Of a stretch of DNA of 64,000 nucleotides, positions 43,040 to 53,276 are shown in pieces. The translations under genes and the position numbers were made by a program. This stretch comes from Aradus depressus. Its lineage: Eukaryota; Arthropoda; Insecta; Hemiptera; Aradidae. How positions within the stretch are numbered: position 1 is the stretch's first letter; every line of letters begins with the position of its first letter. The notes beneath the pieces are model-generated. The model did no database searches and was not told the DNA's origin. It worked only from the letters and a program-made list of their open reading frames with translations. The stretch spans positions 2,152,713 to 2,216,712 of the forward strand of contig OY759222.1 in assembly GCA_963662175.1 (NCBI GenBank), in the 5' to 3' direction.

Positions 43040-43702
43040 TGTTGGGTCGCGCGAGGGGAAGCCAGAGCGGGTGAATTCGGGAGCACGCCGAGAATCGATA
43101 CCTGCGGTGTGTTCCTTGAACGACCTGTGGTGAGTGACTTGTATGATTCATTGAACTACAAGTCAGTCGTCTCTTAACAACGAGAGGGACCAGTTGGTCG
43201 CCACGCGGGGTGGACAGAGAGTCTGGGTCGAGCCAGCACGCGGTGTGCGGAATGGATTCGTCCTTATTACCACGCGGGTATAAGGTGAGTCGTTAGTTAC
43301 CATGCGGAAGTGAGTTGGTTACTACCACGCGGGTATAAAGTGAGTCGTCTCTTAACAACGAGAGGGACCAGTTGGTCGCCACGCGGGGTGGACTGAGAGT
43401 CTGGGTCGAGCCAGCACGCGGTGTGCGGAATGGATTCGTCCTTATTACCACGCGGGTATAAGGTGAGTCGTTAGTTACCATGCGGAAGTGAGTTGTTTAT
43501 TACCACGCGGGTATAAAGTGAGTCGTCTGTTACCAAGCACAGTAAGTGAGTGACTTGTGTAGTTCCCACGCGGTATGGGACTTATTATTGAACAACTGAC
43601 TTTGTGTTCGTTACCACGCGGTTTTGTAATAAGGGTGTTGACCAAATAAATATATCTGTTGCTCTACTCTAAGTTCTCATTAACCTGTACCCAAACCCAA
43701 CA
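43040..43702. mobile_element. Solo LTR (663 bp), TGTTGGG...CCCAACA, TSD CCTCT
   Basis: The ends are inverted TGTTGGG and CCCAACA, and CCTCT is duplicated at 43035-43039 and 43703-43707. Inside, a segment of about 175 bp (GTCGTCTCTTAACAACGAGA...) is repeated in tandem at about 43167 and 43342, and the core CACGCGG recurs many times. There is no internal coding region, so it is a solo LTR left by recombination. The 5-bp duplication and TGTTGG ends suggest a BEL/Pao element; that is inference. Confidence 0.75.
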
Positions 43703-44690
43703 CCTCTCATTATTGATACTTATAGGTTAGTTGGCCTTAAATGTCCATTAATTGCTGAGTTTTGCTAGGTACCTTAGCGGTTGTCCATTTCTCTGGGCTT
43801 GATAATATTATTACTGATCAATCGCTTTTAATGTTGGACCTAACCACCGTAGCCCACTTGAAGTATAAACTGTATTGCTCCAACGGTCGATTTGAACCGC
43901 TTTAAGTGTGGCCAACGTTTGTTTAGAACCGTCTTAAAAAGGATTGATCATGAAAAGCAAAAGTGGCCAGGGAGCAATATTATTGTTTAGGTATTTTTGG
44001 TTTCTGACTGATATCTGCCTCAATGGGGACCTCTACATTAAATACATTCTTAAGTCCTTTCTTCATGGTTAGTCTTCATCTATTATAATTTGCATACCGA
44101 GAGGCATAATTTATGCTCCCGGGTATTCGCATATCCTCGTCAGCGTTAGAGAAGGCGCATCAGCTGTCCAGTGGAATACCACCAACACCTAATACGTGTG
44201 GAGACTCACATTAATGTGACTCTACACAAACACTGATTAGGATTTAAGTAACAATTAAGAGGTTATATTTAACATGCTTTCAACAGGCTCTTATGTTATT
44301 ACATTAGAATCAGAAAAAGATCTATATCGTCTCATCAACTCTGCCTTAAAAATATCGGACATACATACATATTTTATTGATATAATTTGAGCATCTTACA
44401 GATTATTATTACACATTGAAAAAAAAAAAAAATGCGGTAATGTTTATGCTCATATTATGAAATGAAATGATTGATTAAGAAAACTATTTTTTAAAATTAT
44501 TTAAGAAACATTTTTTAATTTAATTACCCTCCATCTTTCCCCGCCATTCAATTGGCGGTGCTGCCACTTTTTAATACTAACCCGAAAAGAAAGTTTTTTT
44601 TATTTTTAGGATGTAGGTGCATACATAATACCGTGCCATGCAAATTTACACTTTACCCTATGGATCGATGTTCATCGGCTCTATATTTTT
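43703..44690. other. Internal Transib-like sequence without genes
   Basis: No gene seen. A near-palindrome, GTGTGGAGACTCACAT/TAATGTGACTCTACAC, lies at about 44198-44231. Confidence 0.4.
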
Positions 44691-45605
44691 AAGAATTTTA
44701 GAAATTAAACTCAAAAAACTGAAGAATGAAGAACCAAATTTTAAGAGAAGTTTAAAAAAAAACATTCAAGAAGAAAAGAAGACTGAAAAAAGGGGATAAA
44801 ATAAAGGAGAAACGAAGAATTCAATGAAACAAGAAAATTTTTTATAGAATTCAACAGCAGAAGAACTATCTGCGGGAATCTTTTGAAATTTTGCATAAAA
44901 GATCCAACATTTAATTAAAGAAGATTGATAAAGAAAACACGAAGAAAAGAGCCGTTTAAGAAAAATTTATAAAACGTGAGAATCTTAACCAATGTTTCAG
45001 GTTAGTTCGGATTCTTGCCGCTTGGTGTGTCCAGTTTCCACAAAATATACAAAAGAAGTGTATGTCCTTTTTTCGAGAAACAGAAGTCAAAATTTAAAGT
45101 AAACTCACAGGAAATTAAAAGAATAATTAAGAAGACAGAAGAAAAAGAAGAGAAGGAAGAACACGTCGAAAAATGTTCATAATTAAAGAAATATCAAGTT
45201 CCGAGGGACAAAACACAGACGAAAAGACGGTCTCAAGCCACCATTTGAAGGTGAAATTCAGTTGTCTTCAGTCTTTGTATAGGTCAAACCTGTGTTCCGA
45301 GGTGTCTAATTTAATAGTTATAATTCTTGTAAAGGTTGTGGAAAGTGGTGTTAATGTAAAGTAACATTGAAAAGATGCGAACTGGTGGAGGACATCAATT
45401 TTTTGTTTAATATTTCTCTGTAAATGATGTTAATTTTTAATTTAGTTCCATGGCGTCATGTATGTGAGTAACCTTTATATATTTTTTCAAAATGGCAGGT
45501 CAGCAAATTATGAATACATTTTTTTAAATTTTGTAAATTCTTTAAAATTTTTTTTTATTCCCCACATCTCTCTCAATGAAGCTCAAGTTTCAAAACTCAT
45601 AGGTT
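44690..45605 (+). repeat. Diverged copy of the large LTR (related to 50353-51786, inverse orientation), left part
   Basis: Purine-rich text followed by CCCACATCTCTCTC...TTTCAAAACTCATAGG resembles the reverse complement of the LTR at 50353. The match resumes right of gypsy #2, at 50013 (GGAAGTACCAATT). So gypsy #2 appears to have landed inside this older copy. The left limit is uncertain. Confidence 0.45.
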
Positions 45606-45790
45606 TGTGGTGGTCGAGTGCGGAACTATTATAAAAAGTTATCGATAGTTGAGTTATATATAATAGATCAGCTTGTAGATAGGTTATTGATGTTAATATT
45701 TCTTTTGTCTATTAAAAATATACTATCTTAATTGTGTTAATAAAATAAGTCTTAACGAGCATTAATATTTAGTAAATTAACAATTACTAA
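45606..45790 (+). repeat. 5' LTR of gypsy #2
   Basis: Starts TGTGGTGGTCGAGTG, ends AACAATTACTAA; identical by eye to the 3' LTR. Confidence 0.92.
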
Positions 45791-45792
45791 AG

Positions 45793-45808
45793 TGGTGACC
45801 CCGATATG
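45793..45808 (+). promoter_or_regulatory. Primer-binding site, tRNA-Trp type
   Basis: TGGTGACCCCGA complements the 3' end of an animal tRNA-Trp (TCGGGGTCACCA). The site runs into the gag ATG at 45806. Confidence 0.7.
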
Positions 45809-46640
45809 GAGGACCTAAAAGAGCACATCACCGCCCTCGAGGCTCAACTCGCCCAGCTCGGAACAACACAGACCCCAACAGTAAGTCATGTTACAATTAA
45901 AATTCCGCCTTTTTGGAAATCGGACGCTGATTTGTGGTTCCGACAATTGGAGGCGCAATTCGAATTAGCACATATCACAAATCCTCAGACGAAATACAAC
46001 CATTTACTATCAGGTCTTGATGGCGAGACCTTGAAAACAGTAGCTGACATTCTCCGGTCCACTGATTCCCCACCTACTTATACTCTCGTTAAAGAGGCCA
46101 TAATTAAACGTTGCACTGATAGTGATGAACAACGAATTCGCAAATTATTGTCCGGTTTGGAGTTAGGAGACAGAAAACCTTCTCAACTTTTACAAGAAAT
46201 GAGAGCTCTTAGCGGCTCTACCACCTCTGAGGACATCATTACACAATTGTGGATTCAAAGGTTGCCCATCGCCACGCAAGCGATCTTATCAGCGACGGCG
46301 CGAGAATTAAACAAAATGGGTGACATAGCAGACCAATAGCCGACGTCAGCCGACCCCCCCTAGTCTGTGCCGTGTCCGGTAGCAACCAACATACATGTTC
46401 CGATCTTAAACTGGAAGTCGAATCTCTGAGAGATGAGATGCGTAACATGTCCTCCCAATTTCGATACAGACACCGTTCACCCACACCGAACAGGGTTAGG
46501 TCCAAAGAACGACAGCGCGCACGCCCGAGTGCCTCACCTCGTCGCTTCGATACAACAACGACTCTGACGAATGCTGGTATCATCTGAATTTTGGCAACAG
46601 AGCAAGAAAATGCCGATCCCCATGCTCTTTCAACACAAAA
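45806..46640 (+). pseudogene. gag: gypsy #2 gag, frameshifted
   Basis: The first frame (45806-46339) starts MEDLKEHITALEAQLAQL and includes IKIPPFWKSDADLWFRQLEA and a GDRKPSQLLQEMRAL segment, a capsid pattern common in arthropod Ty3/gypsy Gags. It ends at TAG 46337-46339. Coding sense then continues in another frame (46339-46587; CAVSGSNQHTCSDLK, then an Arg/Ser-rich stretch) and again in a third frame with a zinc-knuckle-like CWYHLNFGNRARKCRSPC near 46572. Two frameshifts therefore break an ancestral Gag. Its 3' end overlaps the protease frame. Confidence 0.82.
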
Positions 46641-49600
46641 AACTAGTCCCAGTGCAGACATCAGCGGCGTGTTCCTGCCACTGTAAGACTAGCCGCCTTT
46701 TCTTAACAGATAAAGATACCAAAGTTCCTTTTCTAGTCGACACAGGAGCAGACGTGTCTATAGTCCCTCCAAGGTTTGGCGATAAAAATCAAAACCCTAT
46801 AAAACATCTACATGCAGCTAACAACTCACGCATAGCTGTTTACGGACAGCGCAAATTAGAATTAGATTTCGGTCTCTCTAAAAAATTTCACTTTTCTTTC
46901 CTCATAGCCGATGTCTCCAAACCTATTATCGGGTCAGATTTCATCATCCATTTCAACCTTTTAGTGGATTTACCTGGTCAACGGATTATCGATAGAAATT
47001 CATTTCTTCCTTTAAAAACATCGGTTTTTCTTTGCGACTCCGATCATACCGGTACCATCAGCTCGATGGATCCAATCGATCCTATCAAAACATACGGACT
47101 GGACACCCCGCCTATTCTACAAGAGGTTTCAAAGGTTAAACATTCGACACAACATCGTATCGAAACAAAAGGGAACCCTGTGAGTTCTAAACCTCGCAGA
47201 CTGGGACCGGACAAATTAGAGACAGCCAAAAAGGTGTTCGAGACTATGGAGTCGTTAGGCCTCTGTCGTCCTTCGAACAGTTCGTGGGCTAGCCCACTAC
47301 ACATGGTACAAAAAAAGAATGGTGAATGGCGTCCTTGCGGGGATTACCGCCTCCTTAATTCCATCACGGTACCTGATAAATACCCGCTGCCGAACATTCA
47401 AGACGCGTCAAATTGGTTACACAAGCAAAAAATATTTTCTACAATCGACCTAGTCCGAGCATATCAACAAATACCCATGGCACCGGAACATGTAGAGAAA
47501 ACCGCAATAAGTACCCCCTTCGGACTGTACGAATTTCTTTTCATGCCATTCGGGCTGCGAAACGCGGCACAGACATTTCAACGCTTCATCCATAAAGCTC
47601 TTCAGAGGCTTCCCTTCTGCTTCGTATATTTGGATGATATTCTAGTTGCTTCCGACACCCTAGAAGAACATTATGGATTCCTTGAAATAGTTTTTGCACG
47701 TTTAAGAGATTGCGGCATCAGCTTGAATCCAACTAAATGCGTTTTCTGCAAACCTTCAGTTTCCTTTTTGGGCCATGAAATTTCCGAGTTCGGTACCAAA
47801 CCAATCGATAGTAAGCTCAAGGCCATGAACGACTTCCCACGACCCAAAACAGTATCTCAACTTCGCAGATTTTTGGGCATGGTAAACTTTTACCGTAGGT
47901 TTTTACCGCATGCTGCTCACATTCAAGCTCCGCTGAACGCAGTCACCGGACCAAAACACTCCATCATCACCTGGACAACCGCATTAGTGACTGCCTTTCA
48001 TGACACCAAGAAAGCGCTGAGCCGTGTGGTAACTCTTCATCATCCAAATCCGCTAGGCGCTCTCCACTTACATACGGATGCTTCCGAAAAAGCCATAGGT
48101 GGTGTTTTACACCAACTAGTTAGAGGCGTTTTACAACCGCTCGGTTTTTTCTCACGGAAGCTATCGCCTGCGGAAACGCTTTATTCATAGGGCTTTATGA
48201 TAGGGAGTTACTGGCTATATATTGTGCTATCAAACATTTTAAATACATGTTGGAGGGACGAACTTTGGTGTGTTACAGCGACCACAAACCGCTTACGTAC
48301 GCTCTGCATCAAAAGTCGGACAAGGCAAGCCCCAGACAAGCACGCCAACTCTCCTACATCTCGGAATTCACGTGCGACATACGTCATATTTCAGGAAACA
48401 GAAACGTAGTGGCAGACACTCTATCCAGGATAGAGTCTATATCACAACGCATTCCTACACACGTCGAACTCGCAATTGCACAACATAGCGATATAGAATT
48501 GACTTATCTCCTCCAAAGTGTCCAGTCGCCCAACCTGACACCTGTTGCTCTCAGCACGTCATTAGTTCTGTATTGCGTCATCCTTAATGACAACCGTCGC
48601 CCATACGTTCCTGCTCAATTCAGGCACAAAATTTGCGAACACGTCCACAATTTCTCACACCCAGGACGAACCGCGACCGTCAAACTCATCAAAGATCGTT
48701 ACTTTTGGCCGCATATGTCCAAATACATAACTCATTTCGTACAACATTGCATTGGGTGCCAAAGATCTAAAATTAATCAACATGAGCGGACGCCTTTATC
48801 GCAATTAAAAACCCCCGACCAACGATTTGCCTGTGTCCACCTCGACATTGTGGGCCCACTACCTCCTGCTGAAGGCCACAGGTTTCTTCTCACATGTATC
48901 GACAGGTATACACGCTGGCCTGAGGCCATACCCTTACCTGATCAGACAGCGGAAACGGTCGCAAAAGCCTTCTGGGACCACTGGATTTCTCGGTTTGGCT
49001 CCCCCGTTCAAATTGTCACCGATCAAGGAAGAAACATTGAATCTCACCTCTTCCAAGCATTGTCACACAGGGTCGGCGCGAGAGTACAACACACTACTGC
49101 TTACCACCCCCAGAGCAACGGCCTTCTCGAGCGGTGGCATAGGACGCTCAAGGCAGCTCTCACTTGTCGTCTTCAGTCAGTCAACGACCCTTGGACACAT
49201 CATCTTCCGGCCGTCCTATTAGGTCTACGTTCATGCGTGAAAGAAGATCTACAGTGCAGTCCAGCGGAACTAGTATATGGTACTCAGCTTCGACTTCCTG
49301 GGGACTTTTTTCTTTCCTCCGGCGCTGAAGTCCCACAGTCGACTTTTGCAACTCATTTGGCGAACGTGATGAGACAGAACAAGCCTTCGTCACCCGTCTG
49401 GCACTGCGGACAGAAGGTCTTCAACCATCCAGACCTCCGAGCCTGCTCCTACGTTTTTCTCCGTGATGACTCTTGTCGACCTCCTTTGACACCAGCCTAT
49501 ACCGGACCACATAAGGTTATTAACCGCTCAGCCAAGACATTTACCGTCAACGTCAACGGCAGGACTGTGGTGGTTTCCCGGGACAGACTTAAGCCTGCGT

Positions 49601-49827
49601 ATACCTCAGATACAGGCACGCCAGGTCTTCAAAAGCATGAGCAACTCATTCCCCCACAACGAAACCAACAACTGCTACAACAGTCTCAGCAGCTGCAGCA
49701 ACAGCCACATCAACCGCCTGACAGCCCAAAACCCCCTCGTTACAAAGACGTCGTCCGGCCGACCTGTTCGACTTCCCAGCCGTTTTTGGTAATCGTTGAC
49801 ACTGGAGGGGGGGGGGGGGGGGAGTGA
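46571..49827 (+). pseudogene. pol: gypsy #2 pol polyprotein, one frameshift
   Basis: The first frame runs to a TAG at 48188-48190. It has protease (PFLVDTGADVSIVPP), reverse transcriptase (ASPLHMVQKKNGEWRPCGDY; YLDDILVAS) and the start of RNase H (LHTDASEKAIGG). Coding sense resumes one frame over at about 48193 (LYDRELLAIYCAIKHFKYM). It continues through the integrase zinc finger (HNFSHPGRTATVKL...HCIGCQRSK) and the D-D-E core (HLDIVGPLPP, IVTDQGRNIES, YHPQSNGLLERW). The tail is Gln/Pro-rich, then a glycine run encoded by the purine tract. The stop abuts the 3' LTR. A single indel near 48190 separates the parts. Confidence 0.93.
49804..49827 (+). promoter_or_regulatory. Polypurine tract of gypsy #2
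   Basis: G-rich run GGAGGGGG... followed by GGAGTGA immediately before the 3' LTR; also encodes the last Gly residues and stop of pol. Confidence 0.75.
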
Positions 49828-50012
49828 TGTGGTGGTCGAGTGCGGAACTATTATAAAAAGTTATCGATAGTTGAGTTATATATAATAGATCAGCTTGTAG
49901 ATAGGTTATTGATGTTAATATTTCTTTTGTCTATTAAAAATATACTATCTTAATTGTGTTAATAAAATAAGTCTTAACGAGCATTAATATTTAGTAAATT
50001 AACAATTACTAA
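49828..50012 (+). repeat. 3' LTR of gypsy #2
   Basis: 185 bp, same as 45606-45790. Followed by the target duplication AGGTT. Confidence 0.92.
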
Positions 50013-50017
50013 AGGTT

Positions 50018-50281
50018 CTACGGATTCACGACCTATGGAAGTACCAATTGGGGACATACAAGATATTTATTGCAGTTTTTAGAATCGGGACATACAATTT
50101 GATAAACATTTAGTACAAGTAACGTAAAATCAATTTCATTTTTTGGATTATTATATTATATTCATTTCAAGTAGAGTTTTATTGTTATTCCATCTAAATT
50201 TTTTTTTTAGAATAATAATTTGTAGTGTAATGGATTTGCGCGATCGGAATATATTCCTTAAGATTAATAAAAATATATAGG

Positions 50282-50352
<71 letters not shown>
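50018..50352. repeat. Right part of the diverged LTR and (TA)n microsatellite
   Basis: The text after gypsy #2 continues the older diverged LTR. A (TA)n run occupies about 50284-50347 and is the insertion site of the next element. No gene seen. Confidence 0.6.
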
Positions 50353-51786
50353 TGCTAAATGTATTGCTAATGCTAATTGACTTTAATTACTTGTTTTAAT
50401 TGAATAATAAAAAAATATGAATTTAATTTGGTTTGACTTTCAGAATAAAAAAATATATATATTTATATCATAACTAACTCTTTTCATTCTTGGAATTTAC
50501 GTTAACGGTACCAATAACAATCAAAATTATTTCCCGGTATGATTCTAAAATAAAATATTAATTATAACTATTGTGTCCTGAATAATTGGTACTCACCTCC
50601 AAAGGTATTGGGGTCCGCAAGGCCTATGAGTTTTGAAATTTGAATTTCGTCGAGAGAGATATGGGGAAATTAAAAAGAAATTAAAACATGTTTATAAATA
50701 ATCTGGCTTTACTAAGAAAAAAAATTTATAAATTTGAAAATTAAAGTGGCCATATTGAAAATTATATACAAAATGGATATTACCTGGTGACGTCACCCTT
50801 GAACATATAAACAATTTACTTTACTTTTTTTAACACAAATTTTGGAGTCCACACTTCCTCCACATCCCTTCAACCCTTTACCGGTCACTTTTACTCACTT
50901 TCAATTGTCACTCACAACTTTTTACACATTTTGTCTAAAAAAATTAGAGACTAGTCTCTCACCGGTTCCACCTCTACCATAACCCAGCATAGACTAACTA
51001 TCTGCCTCCGCACGGAATTATGGGTAGCAGATTCGAGTTTCTTTTTCCTGTCGTCTATTGTTTTACTTCTAAATATTAAAATTTTTTGGTGTTTTCTCTC
51101 CTTTCTTCCGTTTCTTCTTTCTTCTAAATTGTCATCTTAATTTTCTGTAACTTTTCTTTTTAATTTTGGCTTCTTCTTTTCTCGAAAATAGCATGTAAAT
51201 CTTGTGCTATACACCTTCAGATCATTTATACCGCTTTGGATTGGATCCGTCCTCTATAATTGGATCACTCTTGGAACTTGCTTCCTTTTCAAATTTTTGA
51301 GCTGACTTTTCAATCTGATGTGGGTAGTTTTTCTCTTCTTTTCCTTTTTCAAATTCTTCTTAATAATTAACTGTCTTTTCCTAAAAATTTCCACAACCTT
51401 CTACCGACTCGTTTTTTAATTATTGACCTTTTCTTATTTTTGCTTATAATTTCCTGAAATTTTCTTCATTCCTTCTTCTTTTAGCTGTTTCATTCTATTC
51501 CTAAGTGTTAAATTAGTCCCTTCTGAAAATTTGCTTTCATTTTAAAGTCGGTGGATCTTGTAATTGATGTTCAAAATGTTAGTTGATAACTGTAAGGTTA
51601 GGCCTAAAGCTACCTTTTCTTCCTTTTAAAGTTGTTCTTACTTTCTTCCTGTTGATTTTCTATTTTATTTTCTTCATCCTTAGGTTTCTTTCTTCTTTAT
51701 TTTCTTTGTCCTTTTCTAAATTGTTTCAAAAAAAATAATGTTGCTTCGACCTCAGTTGTCTTGGCAACAGGCTTGTTTACATTACA
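50353..51786 (-). repeat. 3' LTR of the LARD-like element
   Basis: 1,434 bp. Four differences from 58873-60306: at 50361, 51312, 51545 and 51614. It is rich in T/C on the plus strand. Confidence 0.88.
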
Positions 51787-51806
51787 TTTTGCCTTCTTCC
51801 ACTTTT
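51787..51806 (-). promoter_or_regulatory. Polypurine tract of the LARD-like element
   Basis: Reads AAGTGGAAGAAGGCAAAA on the minus strand, ending at the LTR start TGTAATG. Confidence 0.65.
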
Positions 51807-53276
51807 CAGAGCAAAAATTGTGTCTCTGGAAACACGGTTTTTGTTCAACAGGTCCCTTCTTCATGAGTCTGCTCTTAGTCCTCCTCCATTTGGTCGTTGT
51901 GAACCGGCACTTTCAGGTGTCTCTATCACTCACAGCAACCTCAAAAAATTCATCTCGCACTTGTCACTTCATTTTTCACCATTCACCGTCATTCAAAAAA
52001 ATAATTTACATTAACAAAAAAATTTCCTTACAACTAATTATACTGTGGACTTGAAAATAAAATAAAACTGGTTTATTTAATATGTTGTCTAATTTCACTA
52101 ACCATATATACATGGGAGTACTTTCGGTATTTTGATAAGACTCAGTCTTATCTCTTATGCTTTTGGCTGAGGATGGTAGAAATACCGAAAGTACTCCCAT
52201 GTATATATAGTTAGTGAAATTAGACAACATATTAAATAAACCAGTTTTATTTTATTTTCAAGTCCATTTGAATTATTTCACAATATCTCTGCAATTATGT
52301 CAGTTTTCATTAATTATACTGTGCTCAGTCCTTGACAATTCGGACGAGCGGTAGACAAATCAAATTGTCTTTTAATTTCATATATAAAAAATATTGAACA
52401 TATGATTAAACTAAAGAATTTACTATTTTTAAATAATATTATAATATATACATAAAAAAAAATTATATTTAATCATCATATTGCCGTTTTACTACTCAAT
52501 ATTTTTATTACTTTCCATCTTTCTTTCCCATCTTAATCGCAAAATTTAAATTTCTATTCTACTTCAAATCATAAATAAAAAAATTAATAATTGGGTTGCT
52601 TTTCTAAATTCAGTTCCTCATTCCTCATCATCATTTTCTAAATATTTCTTCACATATCTTTGGTTCAAATAAAATTCAACTTCCTATGTCAACTTCTCAA
52701 GTTACAAAATTCCCCCCTACAAAGTATAAATATTCCTTATCTCATTATTTCGACGTTACCTAGGCCTTCGCCCATTCCCTAACTCCTCCTATAGCTCAAA
52801 AAAAAAAAACTTCAACTTCCTAATCTCAAAAAAAAAATCCCTATTAACTTCTTATATCATCGTAGATTATAATTCTCATATATCGTCGCAGAAAATGTGG
52901 ATCCTCCCTTCCTTGGGTAGGCTATCTCACAAAAAAAAAAATATCTAGCTATCTATTCTCTAATAGCTCTAACTTCCTCAATAACTTCCTCAAGTTTTCA
53001 GTAACGTCTTGTAAGTCTCCAAGAAAAAATTATCCCCATGTATTCTAATTATTTTATTATTAATTATATTACATCCCCTTTTCTTAAACAAAACATATCT
53101 GGATGAAACTATTTATAAAATCCTTAATTCTTCCCGCGAATAATCCTATCCCTTCACTCTCTTTACCCAAAAAAAAAACTAAAAAAAAAATACTTGCCAG
53201 CAAATCTACTATTCTTCCACTTCCTACGGACTTACATATATGTATGATAAAGACAAATGTACTAATGTAAGAAACC
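51807..53276. other. Non-coding interior of the LARD-like element
   Basis: AT-rich, no gene. It contains the palindrome at 52047-52265. The 13-bp text TAATTATACTGTG occurs both just before (about 52036) and after (about 52312) that palindrome. Confidence 0.5.
52047..52265. repeat. Palindrome with 86-bp arms (MITE-like)
   Basis: Arms 52047-52132 and 52180-52265 are nearly perfect inverse copies (GGACTTGAAAATAAAATAAA at the outer end). The 47-bp loop contains GATAAGACTCAGTCTTATC, itself a small palindrome. It looks like a foldback MITE or a recent inverted duplication. No ORF. Confidence 0.8.

Larger units (their letters stand above)
45606..50012 (+). mobile_element. Ty3/gypsy LTR retrotransposon #2 (plus strand)
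   Basis: Two 185-bp LTRs that look identical, a 5-bp duplication AGGTT (45601-45605, 50013-50017), a tRNA-Trp primer site and a purine tract frame gag and pol. Identical LTRs mean recent insertion, yet gag and pol carry frameshifts. That suggests either that a defective copy was mobilised in trans or that sequence errors are present. Confidence 0.95.

Noticed and set aside
45173..45364. A 63-aa plus-strand ORF
   Set aside because: It lies in the diverged LTR-like segment and has no domain or context to support it.
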